A DNA stretch of 64,000 nucleotides from Hoplostethus atlanticus. Taxonomy: Eukaryota > Chordata > Actinopteri > Trachichthyiformes > Trachichthyidae. Position 1 is the stretch's first letter, and every line of letters begins with the position of its first letter. The position numbers and the translations under genes were made by a program. The stretch lies in assembly GCA_034670405.1 (NCBI GenBank), contig JAXDDX010000227.1:62001-126000 (forward strand), read 5' to 3'. Shown here in pieces: positions 36,935-48,821 of the stretch. Under the pieces are notes generated by a model. The model saw only the letters and a list, made by a program, of their open reading frames with translations. It was not told the origin of the DNA and did no database searches.

Positions 36935-37273
36935 GGGAGAGAGAGCGTGAGTTCGACAGGAGGGAGTCCAGAGTCGAACTATGGAGTTTGACAGCGGCGA
37001 CTGTCCCTTTTTTTCCGGAGGATGCAGCCGGGGGCAGACCTGGAAGAGCTGGCCAATCGGATTTGGAGCTGGTTTGTGTCCTGTAAGACAAGCAGCTCTG
37101 GTCCTCCCCAGTGACCTGCCGGGGGCCGAGACGGCGCAGGGAAGCATCAGTCAAGGCCGGGTCGTTTTAGTTTGTTGTGATGCAAATAAAGCAGCCTGTT
37201 GGCCCGTGAACTCTCAACTCCTGCCTCCTCCTGTCCCTGTCTGCCGCGGCCCGGTGGAAGAGAGCTCGCTACA
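36808..37273 (+). mobile_element. GC-rich LTR-like block
   Basis: This block differs from its AT-rich surroundings: 36950-37270 is GC- and CpG-rich. It has a possible TG start (36808 or 36811), an internal (TG)n at about 36892-36932, a polyadenylation signal AATAAA at 37185-37190, a C/T-rich stretch after it, and an end reading CTCGCTACA (37265-37273), a common LTR 3' border in fish. Overlapping open frames here (up to 122 codons on either strand) reflect the GC content and lack a recognised domain. No internal retrotransposon genes or clear target duplication were found, so this could instead be another repeat or a small CpG-rich host segment. Confidence 0.35.
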
Positions 37274-39037
37274 GTCAGAACTATTATATTTTCTGATAAA
37301 AATTCCATTCCTGCTATCAACATTTTTGGTCCTTTGGTGACAAAAGGCAGGAGGGCTATAATTCATGTCAATTACTTCATCATAAAACAATTTGAGGTAC
37401 GCAGAGGCTGATTCTAAGAGGAACACACCATAGGCTTCTTTTTCATTGTAATTACAGCAGTGGGACTCTGCCGCTGCTTTGGGGAGAGAGGTGATGGACA
37501 GAAGGAGGGAGAGAGAAATTTTCACCTGATCTTTCTCCATTTTCGTAATAGCTCACAGTTGTTTTTCTCTAGACCTCTATTGTTCTTTAATATTGCTTTT
37601 GTTTTTTGTTTGGCGATACCTGGGAGTATCCCCACTCACCTTCACAGTGAGTTGAGTGAGCTTTTACCTCCTCAACACAATACACTGTGAGGAGGAAGGG
37701 AAGACAGATAAATGGAGGCGGGAGGGCGGTAGGAGGTTGAGGTAAGTAATGGTAGACAGGAAGCTTTGTATTATTCAAAAAAAAAAAAGGAATTAAAGAA
37801 TAACAGGATTTTTTTTCCTCAGCAACCCACTATAAATGCAAATGCCAGAGGCCTGAGTGAGGGAGGGAGGGAGGGAGGGAGGAAGAGAAGGATAGTGCGG
37901 AGGTGCTATGAGGGGTGTGCTGATGTGTTAAGCTGGCATTTTATCGCCCTGGCCCTCCTGTAGCTGGTGGGACCAAATTAAAATGACTGGAAAGAATACC
38001 CTGTTATTGTTTCACTGAATGGCACCGGTTAGGAAGGTTAGGAAGACGCACATTCATGTGAGCCTCAGTAAGACAGATCCTAGGACGTTTCTCACTCGCA
38101 TTCACGTCCATGTTTGAATAACATCCATCAGAGAAGAGAGCCAAAAAGGAGTTTTTCACCAGCAGCAGGGTGGAATAAGGCAAGAAGAACTGGGGTGAGG
38201 GAAATACCCTTTTTCAAAATATTTACTTCTCCGCATCATTCTAATGGATTGTTATTGAAGATGTGGCTGACTGTTCATTATGCTATAGGAAGTTGCATAC
38301 TGTTGCACACTGGACTTGCCAGGAATTGCACCATATGCCTGAGGGGGTTGATTGCAAGAGCACTTAGTCATCAAGTATACAGTACACATGCAGCTCTTCA
38401 TATCATTAACCTCTAAACGTTAGGAACACAGCTAATTTATATTCTGATGCACTACTATGCTGAATGAAATTGGATGTACTAATTGGATTCAGTTATAGTG
38501 GCTACAATTAAGTGTGATTATTTCGATGCACCTCCCATTCTTCACAATACTTCATTTACTTTTGTCCTTTGCGCGAAAAGCTTGGATTGAAATGGCAATT
38601 TCTCCTCAAACATAAATTGTCCTCAAAGCATCCTCTTATCGCAGAACACAGCTTATCATCCTCTACGCGAATCAATTACGCACAAAGACTTTGGCAAATA
38701 TAAACACCAGGGCACTTTGATGAGAGGGCCACATATCCAAACTATTTACCTCTGTAATGTTTACCCTTTATGTTTATCCTCCGAAATACATTACCATGTT
38801 TTTTTTCCTGCCCCATCTCCAGTGCTTTATTACCAGAGCATTACAAAGCCATTTGCTACAGTGTGTACATTTTCATTAAACTTGATCTTTCCCTTTTCAA
38901 AATGCATGGATGTCTCTAATTTAAGTTGAGACGCAGTGAACCGCTGCAAATCTTTAATTTCAGTTTTTGATGATTCCCCCCCCTCCCATCCTTCACCCTG
39001 CACAGTCCACCCCTTCTCTCTGGTCCTCTTCACCAAC

Positions 39038-39040
<3 letters not shown>

Positions 39041-39077
<37 letters not shown>
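39041..39077. repeat. (GA)n microsatellite
   Basis: About 37 bp of uninterrupted GA dinucleotides. Confidence 0.95.
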
Positions 39078-39078
<1 letters not shown>

Positions 39079-41149
39079 CTATTTCAAAGCAAGATCTCAA
39101 CCACCCAGAAAAGCTAACAAACTCCAGCTATAGAGCATGAAGGGGAAAAATGCTTACATTTGTATAAATTAGCAAGCAGCAAATACGCCAAGGTCAAAAA
39201 ATGCTGGCAATCATATTGGGTGAATGAAAATTCAAGGTGGGGGATAGCTTGGTGGTATATGCGAATTTAAATCAGATCCTTTTTTTTTTTTTCAGTGGGA
39301 CACATTATACAGTCCATGGGCTCACTGTCAAAATCTGTCCCATCCTATTCCCTGGTCTTGTCCTTTAAAAAACCTCCACCTGCCAAATATATGTCAAATT
39401 ATATCCATTCTGTCTTTTCCGGTGTCATCAATACACAGTAAAACTCAGGATGGCTGCAGTGGAAATGTACAAAGTGCTTTCACATATATTTTAAGCATAT
39501 TTCATACAGTGTCTGCTGGTTTGCATCAAGATGGTAGCAATGCCAACCCATTAATCACGGTCGGGTCTTTGGCATTCTTATCTCCCCTTCTCCTATCAGC
39601 TCAGCCAAGAGGAACTAACACCATCTCCGTGGAATCCCTTCAATCAGCCACCTTTGGATGGCTCTCCACATGTAATCTTCAATTAAAAAAAATACACAGC
39701 CACTGACCATCTCATTTCATAAAGGCAGTAAATAGCATCAACTTCATTAAAATGCCTATGAGGTCATTGACAATGCCATGCTGCTGTTGGATCTCTTCAA
39801 AGCAGATGGGTTTCATGGTGTTTGGGAATAAGAAATTGTCAGAAGACCATCCAGCGAAGCAATAAGGTTTGGCCTCTGATTAAAGACTCCCTGTGTTAAA
39901 GGACCATGCTGCATGGCACTTACAGTGTCCTGCTTTGTTGGTTCCCAGACCTCGGGGGAATGGGATGACACATTTTATCTCTGCTACAATTGAGGACGAT
40001 AAACAATGTTTTTAAATGTACTTTCTTTAGATGTACTGTAAGCTCATCCTCAATGCATCCCCAGTGCAGTAGCTTTGGTTTAGAGTCTCTTAGCAGTCAA
40101 CCTACTTGATATAAAGTAGGGTAACGCAGTCAGCAAATAGGCTGTCCCTTCAGTCTTCCATGCACAATTAACATCATATCGTGTTTGATTTCTGTCAGCG
40201 TCGGTATCCACAACTCCCCGGCTCCCTCACAACTCCTCCCCTCTTTTAGTTCTCCTAAGTCTGTCCCACACTTGACCCTTAGCACTGTGTTGGAATGTAC
40301 AGTCATAACATGTTATGTCCCAAGCATAACATCTGTGGACCGAAGCATATGGGAAAGCTCTTATTACGTGCACTAATGACAGCTGAAGCATTGAACTGGA
40401 GAACAAGACCCTCAGAAGAGCAATAATAATGCACGTTGTGATTTTTATTTCTCTTCACTGCTCAGGTCGGCTTTAGCAGTTTTAGAGGTTTGATTTAGCC
40501 CCCATAAATCAGTCGCCCCAGTGGGCAGCTGTTCGGCGTGGTCCCTTTTGTATCTCTGCAAGGTCGTGTGGGAACTAAATGGCAGGGGTGGGAACCCGAC
40601 TCTCGCTTTAACGCCATCTTGGCTCTTTAAAGCTGGCATGTAGGCACACAATGGAGATGGGAGGAGCGTTTGTCCTCACAGACTCAATGGACGAGGAAGC
40701 TTTTATAGTAATCCATTCAGCGCCTCTCCATCGTTTCATTTCGCAGCAACACTGGGATTATGAAGATGAAAAGTTTTGCTTTGCTTAGCACGTTGATTAT
40801 TCCTGAATCTTGCGCTTCTAGAGAGTTTTGCTTATTTGAGTTTCCAAAAATGTCAATTTTCAGGCTGTCAGAGATGTTTTTCAGTTCTATCATCTAATAG
40901 CAATAGTACCGTAGTTACTTCCCTCCTTTCGGTGGCGTTCAATATAATCAACATGTTTTGCTGTTGGATGGCCATGGTCCACTGAAAATGGGGCGGGCCT
41001 AACTGTCTGGAGATGCTAATGTTACATTTAAATACAGATTAATCATAATAACCTAATTCATCACCATGACAGCTGTAAAAACATCCTGCCAAGTCGCCAT
41101 CCACTCCTTCCTCCGGTCCTCCGTCCCCTCCGGTCTTTTCAGATTTCCC

Positions 41150-41430
41150 TAAAAAGGACCACTTTTTGAAATCCCTGTGGATGTAGAATCTGTATGGCTA
41201 TGAGGACATTCATATGCTAATAGCGGTGGAGCTGAGAGTGCAAAATTAACCAAGCTTGACGGAGGCCCATGTGACCCCCAGAGGTGTCAGGGGGCCAGGG
41301 AAAACATCGATCATGTGACACTGGCGCAGTTAAGGCCAGCCAGGGCCCGGTCAAGATGGATGCCCCCTTAGCCGGCACTTATAAATCTCTGGAAAGGTTT
41401 GAAAATATTGAAATTACAGCTGTATTATAA
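41150..41430. promoter_or_regulatory. Possible conserved non-coding (enhancer-like) block
   Basis: Unique sequence has an octamer-like ATATGCTAAT at 41212-41221, GCAAAATTAACC, AACATCGATCATGTGACAC and a GC-rich middle (GGCCAGCCAGGGCCCGG near 41335), then TTATAAATC. Mixed GC/AT blocks with POU-type words in non-repetitive DNA fit a vertebrate enhancer. The role is inferred. Confidence 0.25.
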
Positions 41431-41587
41431 CCAATAACTTTGGCTGCCTCTCCTCAGGAAATGTGCCATCTATCCTCTCCCGTCTCACTATTGGCTAGAC
41501 ATCATAGCTTGCGCATGTGCAGCTTGTGTGCTCATTTATTGCAACAGGGATGAGGACACATTAGGACAGCTTGTTTGTTTTAATGTT

Positions 41588-41624
<37 letters not shown>

Positions 41625-41626
41625 CA
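41588..41626. repeat. Compound (GT)n(GA)n microsatellite
   Basis: A GT run of about 20 bp passes into a GA run of about 18 bp. Confidence 0.93.
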
Positions 41627-43849
41627 GAGAGTGGTCTGGATGTGTCACTTCACTGAAATGACCTCATTGTGCCCCCTCTGAGTGCCTCCAGGTAATGGCG
41701 CCTGTGTGGTGTGAGGGTGTAAAACACTGATGCAAAGCCACTGAATCAGCTTCAGACAGAAGTGCTTAACAGCTACTCTACAGCAGCAGCCCCCAGCCTC
41801 AAACAGCAGTGAAACAACCCATTCCAACCAACAGTACATTCACACACACGGCAAATTGACTCATGAATCATTCAAATCTTTCAACACCTGACTGTGAGGT
41901 CTGAAAATGGTCTTGTTTAGGTTCAACTCACCGCTTCTGATGTAGGATAAAGTGTATTTCATCATCATACTCAAGCATGAGCTGTTAGACAATCTAAAAA
42001 AAAGTGTTTCACATCAAACATCTGCCATCTGCAAACATCACGATAGTGTATGATGGCTGTCTTATTCAACATGGAGAGGACTGCTGAGTGAAATAGATAC
42101 CCTCTATTGGTGGAGTATAATACTGCAGCAGGATGTTATTCTGTGTAGTAGTATGTGCAGTATGTGTGTGCGTACGTGCACACCTGCGGGTGTATGTGTA
42201 TGTATAGATGTGTGCATCCACGGGCGTGTGCAGCCTCAGCAGAATATATAGATCCCATAGCTCACCCATAAAGGCAGGTAAATCTGTGGCACAGATGTAT
42301 GAGCTGCCTGTTTCACATTCTTACCACACAGCGGTCAGTGCACCACCATGTGTGTGTGTGTCCAAGAACAAGCAACAGATAAGTGTGTGTGTGTGTGTGT
42401 CTGTCTGTATTTGTGTATTAGAGTGTGTGTGATTAAGCACATGTATGCACGTATAGTGTGATGTGGCACTGAAAATCAATGTTGCAGTTTCATTTTCTTG
42501 TTCGCAGCAGTTGGGAAATAATCTGGATATGGCTGCTCAGGTCCAAACTTCCCCACTCTAATCACAGCAAGGAAAGCAGCAGCAATTTATTTCCTGAATG
42601 TAAGGTTTTATTCAGCTGCCACCTCTGGCCCTCTGCTATTTCATCTCTGAAACAGTGGATCGGATAAGACAAAAAAAAAAGAAGCTTTATTTGTGCCAGA
42701 ATTGAGGCATGGAACCTGGACCACACTACACTAGTAGTGAAACTGGACCTTTCTGTGAGGTCTCTATCCTCTCTAGCCCCGGGTGTGTCTCCAGGCGTGT
42801 ACAGCCTTCTTCCATAATTTTGTGATGACTCCCTTTAACACTCTACGTGTGATTTAATGACTTTGCAACTAATTAGATGAATAGGTGTGTTAAATGAGAG
42901 TGTGTGTGTGTGTCTTTGGTGGGGGGCAGGGGCTTCTACGGTAGATAGGTTGGGAAGGGGGTAGTGAGTTTGAGAGGAAGAGAAAGGGGAGGGGATGTCT
43001 CTGCACCTCAGCACTTTTCAAGAAACTACCAAATGCAGCCTTTTAAAAAAAAAAAAATCAATTCCTTTGCAGGTTTTTACACTTTTTTTTGTTTTCATGA
43101 GACCACCGCTTTCCCAATGGCTACTGCACCACAATGACTGTCTAGGTTTACTTCAAATAAGTCCTTACACAAAGGTTTGTATCAGGGAGTTCTACTGTAG
43201 GATCATAACGTCTACAAACAGTACAAACACACACACGACTGCAAGCGAGCACAAAACGTGGCAAATGTCTCTACTTTATGTACTGTATGATGGTGATTGG
43301 ATACTTAAGCAGAACAATATCCAAGCTACAGGTCAAAGTCACTCTGACGCGAACCGGTGGCTTATTATCATCGGTGTTTACCTTTTAAGATCTTGTCCTC
43401 ATAGCACCCCGTGACATCGTTGTTGATGAGAGACCTGTCCAGAGAGGTGGAGATTATACACTTTGGTTGAGGTGAGCAGAAGTCTACAGTCTACATACTG
43501 TAGGTAAAATCATATGCACACGTTTTTTTGGCACCCACCAATTAATTTGTGCTGCGGATCAGGCAAAGATCGAGTCTCTGAAGATGAACAGAGGTCATGA
43601 GTTTGCATCTCCTGGAAATTAATGTAAAAAGGAGCATTAAACCTTGCTTTTAGAGCAAACCTCTCACTGCCTTCCCATTGCACTTGTCTGCCACACTGCC
43701 TGCTCAGTATTTATTGAGATGCCTGCAAAGCAATCTGGGATGGCAGGCACAGATGGTGCCTCTAATCCAGGTAAATTATCTTTGAACCTTTCAGAGTAAA
43801 CAGACGAACCATTTTCCAGAAGTCTACCCTCTTATAGGTATGAAAGGGT

Positions 43850-43854
<5 letters not shown>

Positions 43855-43911
<57 letters not shown>

Positions 43912-43925
43912 CGTGCATGCGTGCG
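43855..43925. repeat. (GT)n with (GCGT)n tail, 71-bp alternating purine-pyrimidine tract
   Basis: A long GT run passes into GCGTGCGTGCATGCGTGCG. Purine and pyrimidine alternate without a break over 71 nt, the longest such tract I found in the window. Alternating GT/GC DNA is the classic Z-DNA-forming sequence. Confidence 0.96.
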
Positions 43926-44559
43926 GGGGGTTGTCAGTACTGTAATAGGTATGTCTGCCTATGTGTTTCTGTGTGTTGGGAGAGAGACAGAGACAGACAG
44001 AGAGAGAATTCATAGCTCTCCTAAGAAACTGTTCAGATACGACAATGACTGTATGCTACAGTACATGATTGTATGTATCACATTCATTGAGGTGAAAACA
44101 GTGGCCAATTATTCTGAAAAATGCAGCTTCCTTTTGCCTCAGGCAAATGTTCAACACAGCAACTGTAATGACTGAATATCTCCAACTCATGCTGTATTAC
44201 ATTTAGTAAGGTTTAGTTATTTTTCACAAGGATGATGCATAGAAGTGAAGTGGTTAAAACAGGGATCCAATTCAATTTGGCTCAAAAAGAATCTCACTTC
44301 AACATCACAAAAAATAAATCAAGATGATAAACAAAGCCAGAGCTACAGTAAATTGGATAACAAACTATAAATGAAAAATCCATAAAATGACAAGGAATGG
44401 AATAAAAGTCAATTAAAATAGCCTTGATGCAGAAACTGAAGTAATAGGTAAAGAGAGAGAGGTAGAGAGAGTGCTGTGCCTAGGACAGTGAACATGTATG
44501 ATTGTGCGAAGGTTCAAAGACAGAAAGACAGAATTTGTGAGTTGAGTTTCCAAAGGAAA
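43926..44559. other. Non-coding AT-rich DNA
   Basis: No repeat beyond small GACAGA and GAGAGAGG patches, and no coding frame of note. It may include untranslated 3' parts of the LINE to its right, which would be read on the minus strand; this cannot be confirmed. Confidence 0.4.
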
Positions 44560-44977
44560 ACTTCTAGCAGTTGACAGACATGTTGTAAGTCTGTATTACT
44601 GAAGGTGTAACCACTTCACTGTTGAGATCCTCGATATCTCGAGGGGAATTGACAGTAAACCGGAATTTGGGAAGGTGCTGGCTCAGTCTGGTGTTGAAAT
44701 AGTGAACTTGTGAATTCGAGTGAAAGCAAACTTTTAAGCGCAAGGCAAGGAGTTCTGGGTTATGTACTGTATTATGTAAGTCCAAAATGTATTTATGTTG
44801 ACAACAGATGAAATACTTGAAATACAAAATGTTCAGCCCGGCTGCTCATCAGGAGTAATCTGACAAATCTCTTCTGTCAAGTATGGATCTGGAGGAGATG
44901 TGGAAGCCCAAGTAATATTACAGTATGTGAGATAAGGGTAAATCAATGTATTATAGAAAGTTACAAAAAATATATAT

Positions 44978-44979
<2 letters not shown>

Positions 44980-45014
<35 letters not shown>
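44980..45014. repeat. (GT)n microsatellite
   Basis: About 35 bp of GT dinucleotides preceded by a short (AT)n, inside the minus-strand LINE remains. Confidence 0.95.
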
Positions 45015-45016
<2 letters not shown>

Positions 45017-45229
45017 AAAAAGTTTAAAAATAAAAAGTTGTTTCCGAGGAAACTTTGAGAACTCATTCTTTCTGTTGTGATGAAGAGAGTGATGATGTTT
45101 GATTTCTTTATAGTCAGGAATACTTTGCTTAGTTGGAATCTCTAGGACCAACATTTGCTTCACCTATGAGCGGAGAGATATTATTTACAACAACAACATT
45201 AATACTAATAGTATGGGGAGTATATTCTG

Positions 45230-45275
45230 TATACTCTAGAATAGAGTATATAGAATAGAGTATATAGAATAGAGT
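45230..45275. repeat. Short tandem repeat, about 14-bp unit
   Basis: The unit AGAATAGAGTATAT recurs about three times (last copy diverged), next to the 3' border of the inner LINE fragment. It may be a decayed LINE tail. Confidence 0.8.
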
Positions 45276-45600
45276 TTAGGAATACAGAGAGCAGTACATG
45301 GCCGTTTGTTTGCCCAAAGTGCACACCGAGTTCAGTTTAGTCCTCATCCTCCCCTCTGCTGCCTGCAGGGTGTTCAGGTTCAGCCCTACGACAGAGCCAG
45401 CCGTTTTCACCAGTTGGTTCATTCTGCCTGCATCCCCAGGCTTGATGTTTCCTCCCCAGCACACCGCACTGCAAAGAACAGTGCCCTGGCCACCAGCAGC
45501 AGAACAGGTCGAGTAGTCGTATACATTGAAAGACCTGAGCCTCCTCCACAAGTAGTCTACTCTGCCCTCTCTTGTACAGCGCCTCCATGTTATCAGTCCA
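45276..45600 (-). mobile_element. LINE reverse-transcriptase C-terminal fragment (second family)
   Basis: On the minus strand MEALYKRGQSRL (about 45553-45588) is followed, after a frame change, by RRLRSFNV, then VLCSAVCWGGNIKPGDAGRM and TAGSVVGLNL (to about 45330). This is the conserved tail of a LINE family abundant in fish (consensus style: ALYKKGQSRL..LRRLRSFNV..CWGG..AGSVLG). At least one frameshift and internal losses make it non-functional. It lies between pieces of the 44.6-46.4 kb LINE, so it was probably inserted into it or juxtaposed by deletion. Confidence 0.82.
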
Positions 45601-45639
45601 GGATTTTATTGATTAAACGTTTCCGAGACACCCAGCACT

Positions 45640-45727
45640 TCGTATTGCAGAGGCAATTGTATAGAGTATCAAGGCTGTTTGGGTCATTGGGCTTTAATTG
45701 CAGATATAGCTGAGTCTGATCGTGGTA
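45640..45727 (-). mobile_element. LINE palm-domain fragment with broken catalytic motif C
   Basis: The minus strand reads YHDQTQLYLQLKPNDPNSL, continuing DTLYNCL. This matches the motif-C region of L2/Rex-type LINEs, where the catalytic YADD box is followed by TQLYL and an LKP segment. Here YADD is YHDQ, so both the second residue and the last aspartate are lost. The TQLYL type differs from what I would expect of the FDTIN-type LINE upstream, so a third family or the same element as the 45276-45600 piece are both possible. Confidence 0.72.
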
Positions 45728-48219
45728 GTAGTGAAATGAAACATTGTGCTTAAGCATTATGTGCTAAGATCAAGTGCGATCAGCAAAAAGGACAGGAAGT
45801 ATTGATCTAGATAAAGCAGCATATAATGGTCCAAGAACCACTCATAATCACTCTGTCCATCCATCTGCAACTACAAGCTGCAGCATGATGATTTGTACAG
45901 TAGAATGTCCTGATTTATAGTGTCAAAAACTCTAAAGTCATATTCATTATTGTTCAGAGGAGAGAGGAATTGATCAAGAAATTGCAGAACACCCATATCT
46001 GTAGAGTCTTTTTAATCCGTACTGATGATCCTACAGGATGGGGCTTGGATTTTGTGTTGCATTAACTTTGCTTTAATTTTTAGAAAAATGGAAGGACAGC
46101 GGGGTGATAAAGTGTCTTGTGACTTAAAGAAGAAAACTACCAACTTTGAGATCCTTTGAAATGACTAACCCTTTCCAATGATTTGAAGAGTTTATATGTC
46201 TATGGCTTGACAATTGTAGGACACACCTTAGTCACCAGAGATGAACCGATCTCATCATGTCCTGCTGACATGATCATTTCCATTCATCTAATCTGAGTTG
46301 AGCCATCAGTGTGACTAATCTACTAAGCCAACTTTCACCAAATACTTTAAGTGAATTCACAAATAATATCATAAGGCTTAATATAGTTACTACTGCCATC
46401 AATAAATTGTGAAGGAAGACAAAATTTCATTTAAAAAGCAGATTGATGACTTCCCATGCCATTTGGATAATGTTAGAGCCTTCACTGAGCTTGTATCTCT
46501 GTTCTCTCGTTCATACTGTGAAAATCATCATATAAATGCAGTATTTTTGCACTCCACCCTTTTCACTACTATACTAAGGGCTTTCTAAACCGCAAAAGTA
46601 ACTGAATCATTCATCCTATAATATATGATGGACTTACTCCTTTTGTAATGTGTAAAAGATGAGGGCAGAGTTCATGTTAAAAGATGGCTGTCCTGGTGTG
46701 TGTTGTGTAGCTAGCGGCTGCAGAGATGAGTGGTCCTGTGATGAATGGTGCCGTCATGCGCAGCTATAATCACGCCTACGCATGGCTTCCTGCATAATTG
46801 ATTTTTAATCCCCTAATAGAAAGTAAATCACACGAGCAAAGCTCGCTTTAGCACTGCCCTGGAAAGAGAGAATAGCAGTGAAGAAAAGAGAGTGTGAGGG
46901 AGCGATTTGGAGGTAGAGGATGAAATGAAAATTTAGAGGAAAAGTATGAAGGGTGTAGAATGGAGTTTAATATCTTTTCATGTTTTTTTGCATTTAGAGA
47001 CAATAAAGTGATTTACTATATTTGCTGCTACATGTCAGCAGAGTGGTGTAGCCATACATGATAGTACTAAGACTGGATTTATTAGGATGCCTTTTGAATC
47101 TCAGCAAGAGGATATTGTTTAGATAGAGTAATGAGATATAGATTGACCCGTCAGCTGATACAGGGGCAGATTGCTTCTGTCATCCAAGATAAACATGGCT
47201 GAAACACCACTCAAAGGCTGGACAGCACACTGCCAATGAAATGTCATTCGGACAGGACAATACAGGCATAGAGAGAGAAATTTTGCCCAGCACAAAATGT
47301 GATTGATGCTTAATTAGATCAGAGGCATGTTTGGAGATTCAGAGCTAGAATATGGGTTTTCTGCTGCACAGGAAGTGATGTGCTTTATGGAAGCAGCAAC
47401 CGTAGTTTGTTTGAAATAAACAGATGACGAACTTGCTAGTTAGCATGACCAGCAATAGCCATCATGGCTGAACAGACAAAGAAAACCTACAGAAACTTCA
47501 TCAATAGAAAATCAATGTAAAAAGAAACAGATTAATCGCTCAAAAGAAGGCAAGTGTGCTAAATAATCTCCTCTAGAGTGAACGTCGGCATCATCTGATG
47601 CTAACATTACTGTAAGCAGTCTTGCGGCAATTGATTGCAATAGATATGTAGTAATAATGTTGTTTTATAAAACATTGACATATTTATATAGTGTAGATAT
47701 TACGTCTCTGTAGACATGGTTTCTCAGGCGCAGCTTAAATTCTGAGGTCATTTCTAGTTGCTTCACTAGCAGAACAGTCCATGCTTGTTTTGTTTGTTGG
47801 GTATGTGGGAGCTGCTGTCACATCAAAGTATTGGCAACACTGTTGCAAAGTGATCGCTGGGAAATGCAGTGCAGAACACCAAAGCAATGATCACCAAAGG
47901 TGTGGCCTAAATCAACAAGAACTTTGCGGTTTATCACTTTACGTAAGTTTCATGATTGGAATAAGACTTGGCACCATTAAGTTCATCAGTGGGAGGTGGA
48001 GAGGACAAATGCATACCACACCAGCCAGGGTCTTAGATATGGAGATGAGATCGTATTGATTTTAATGGGTTCACCACTTCAGACAGGAGATTTGCATCAA
48101 ACTCATTTGTCTGATGTTACTCCTAAAGCAGTCATGGAGCTGATGACTTTGACTTGCATTTACATATTACTCAGTGTAATTGAGAGGGGGGAAGAAGAGA
48201 TTATAGCTTGCATGCTAGG

Positions 48220-48262
48220 AAGGAAGGAAGGATTGAGCAAACGAACGAACGAACAAACAAAC
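48220..48262. repeat. Mixed tetranucleotide repeats
   Basis: AGGA units, then after a short gap ACGA units that change into ACAA units. Confidence 0.9.
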
Positions 48263-48799
48263 AAGAAGTCTGTGGAGGCGGAGCTCTGGTAATTGTCATC
48301 ACGCTTTCTGTGCTGTGAAAGGGAGAGCCAGAGTGAGATGGAGCCAAGGACTTGCTGTCACTAAGCGTGCCAGTCACCCAGCCTGAGGAAGATGGAGGAG
48401 AGGGGAGGAGAGAAAGACTGAGAGAGAAAGAGAGTGAGCACAAGAGATAAGAATGAAACACTCTTAACAGCTGACTCTCTGACTGTCTTCCTGACTGATG
48501 AGATTGGGGCAGCTGTGTAATTGCCTCCCAAAGGTGGGGATTGAAAATGGAGTTATTGTGTAGGCAATCTATGGGAAAGTTTTTTTTTTAAAAGTCATAA
48601 GAAGAAAATGTGGTAACACTTTCTCAGAAAGCCATAACTATAAATAATTATTAAGGCTTATTGTAAAATGTATCCATTAACCATTAGTGTTGTACAGTGT
48701 TAATGTTGTACAGTTACCAATACTAATGACCTATTATTATCATTATTATAAAGTTTTATTATTAATATTATTGAAAGTATTCAAAAGTAATATGTCACA

Positions 48800-48821
48800 C
48801 ACACATATATATATATATATA
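48800..48821. repeat. (CA)n(AT)n microsatellite
   Basis: A short CACACACA run passes into about 18 bp of alternating AT. Confidence 0.9.

Larger units (their letters stand above)
37274..43854. other. Non-coding, mostly unique DNA
   Basis: Simple repeats inside: poly-A near 37778-37789, (GGGA)n at about 37858-37882, (GA)n at 39041-39077, poly-T near 39281-39292, (GT)n(GA)n at 41588-41626, several TG-rich patches at 42160-42435 and (TG)n near 42899-42913. Possible regulatory DNA at 41150-41430 is listed separately. The longest plus frame (139 codons, 42995-43414) has no recognisable domain. Confidence 0.5.
44560..46440 (-). mobile_element. Decayed LINE with dispersed reverse-transcriptase remains, interrupted
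   Basis: On the minus strand, pieces of a non-LTR reverse transcriptase appear in the right order. SAGHDEIGSSLVTKV with IVKP lies at about 46206-46271 (N-terminal RT region). LQFLDQFLSPLNNNEY followed by FDTINQDILLYK lies at 45892-45985 (palm motif A). FYNTLIYPYLTYCNITWA lies at 44905-44958. VHYFNTRLSQHLPKFRF lies at 44657-44707 (C-terminal region). Frames shift between pieces and stops are frequent, so it is dead. The catalytic motif C of this family is missing; its place is taken by remains of other LINEs (45276-45727). A (CA)n tract (44980-45014 on plus) also interrupts it. Family type is the CR1/jockey-like group by these signatures; the exact clade is not certain. Confidence 0.82.

Noticed and set aside
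36779..37340. Frames of 89-122 codons around the GC-rich block
   Set aside because: They overlap on both strands, include the (TG)n translation and lack domains; explained by GC content.
45306..45713. 135-codon plus-strand frame
   Set aside because: It is the antisense shadow of minus-strand LINE reverse-transcriptase remains.
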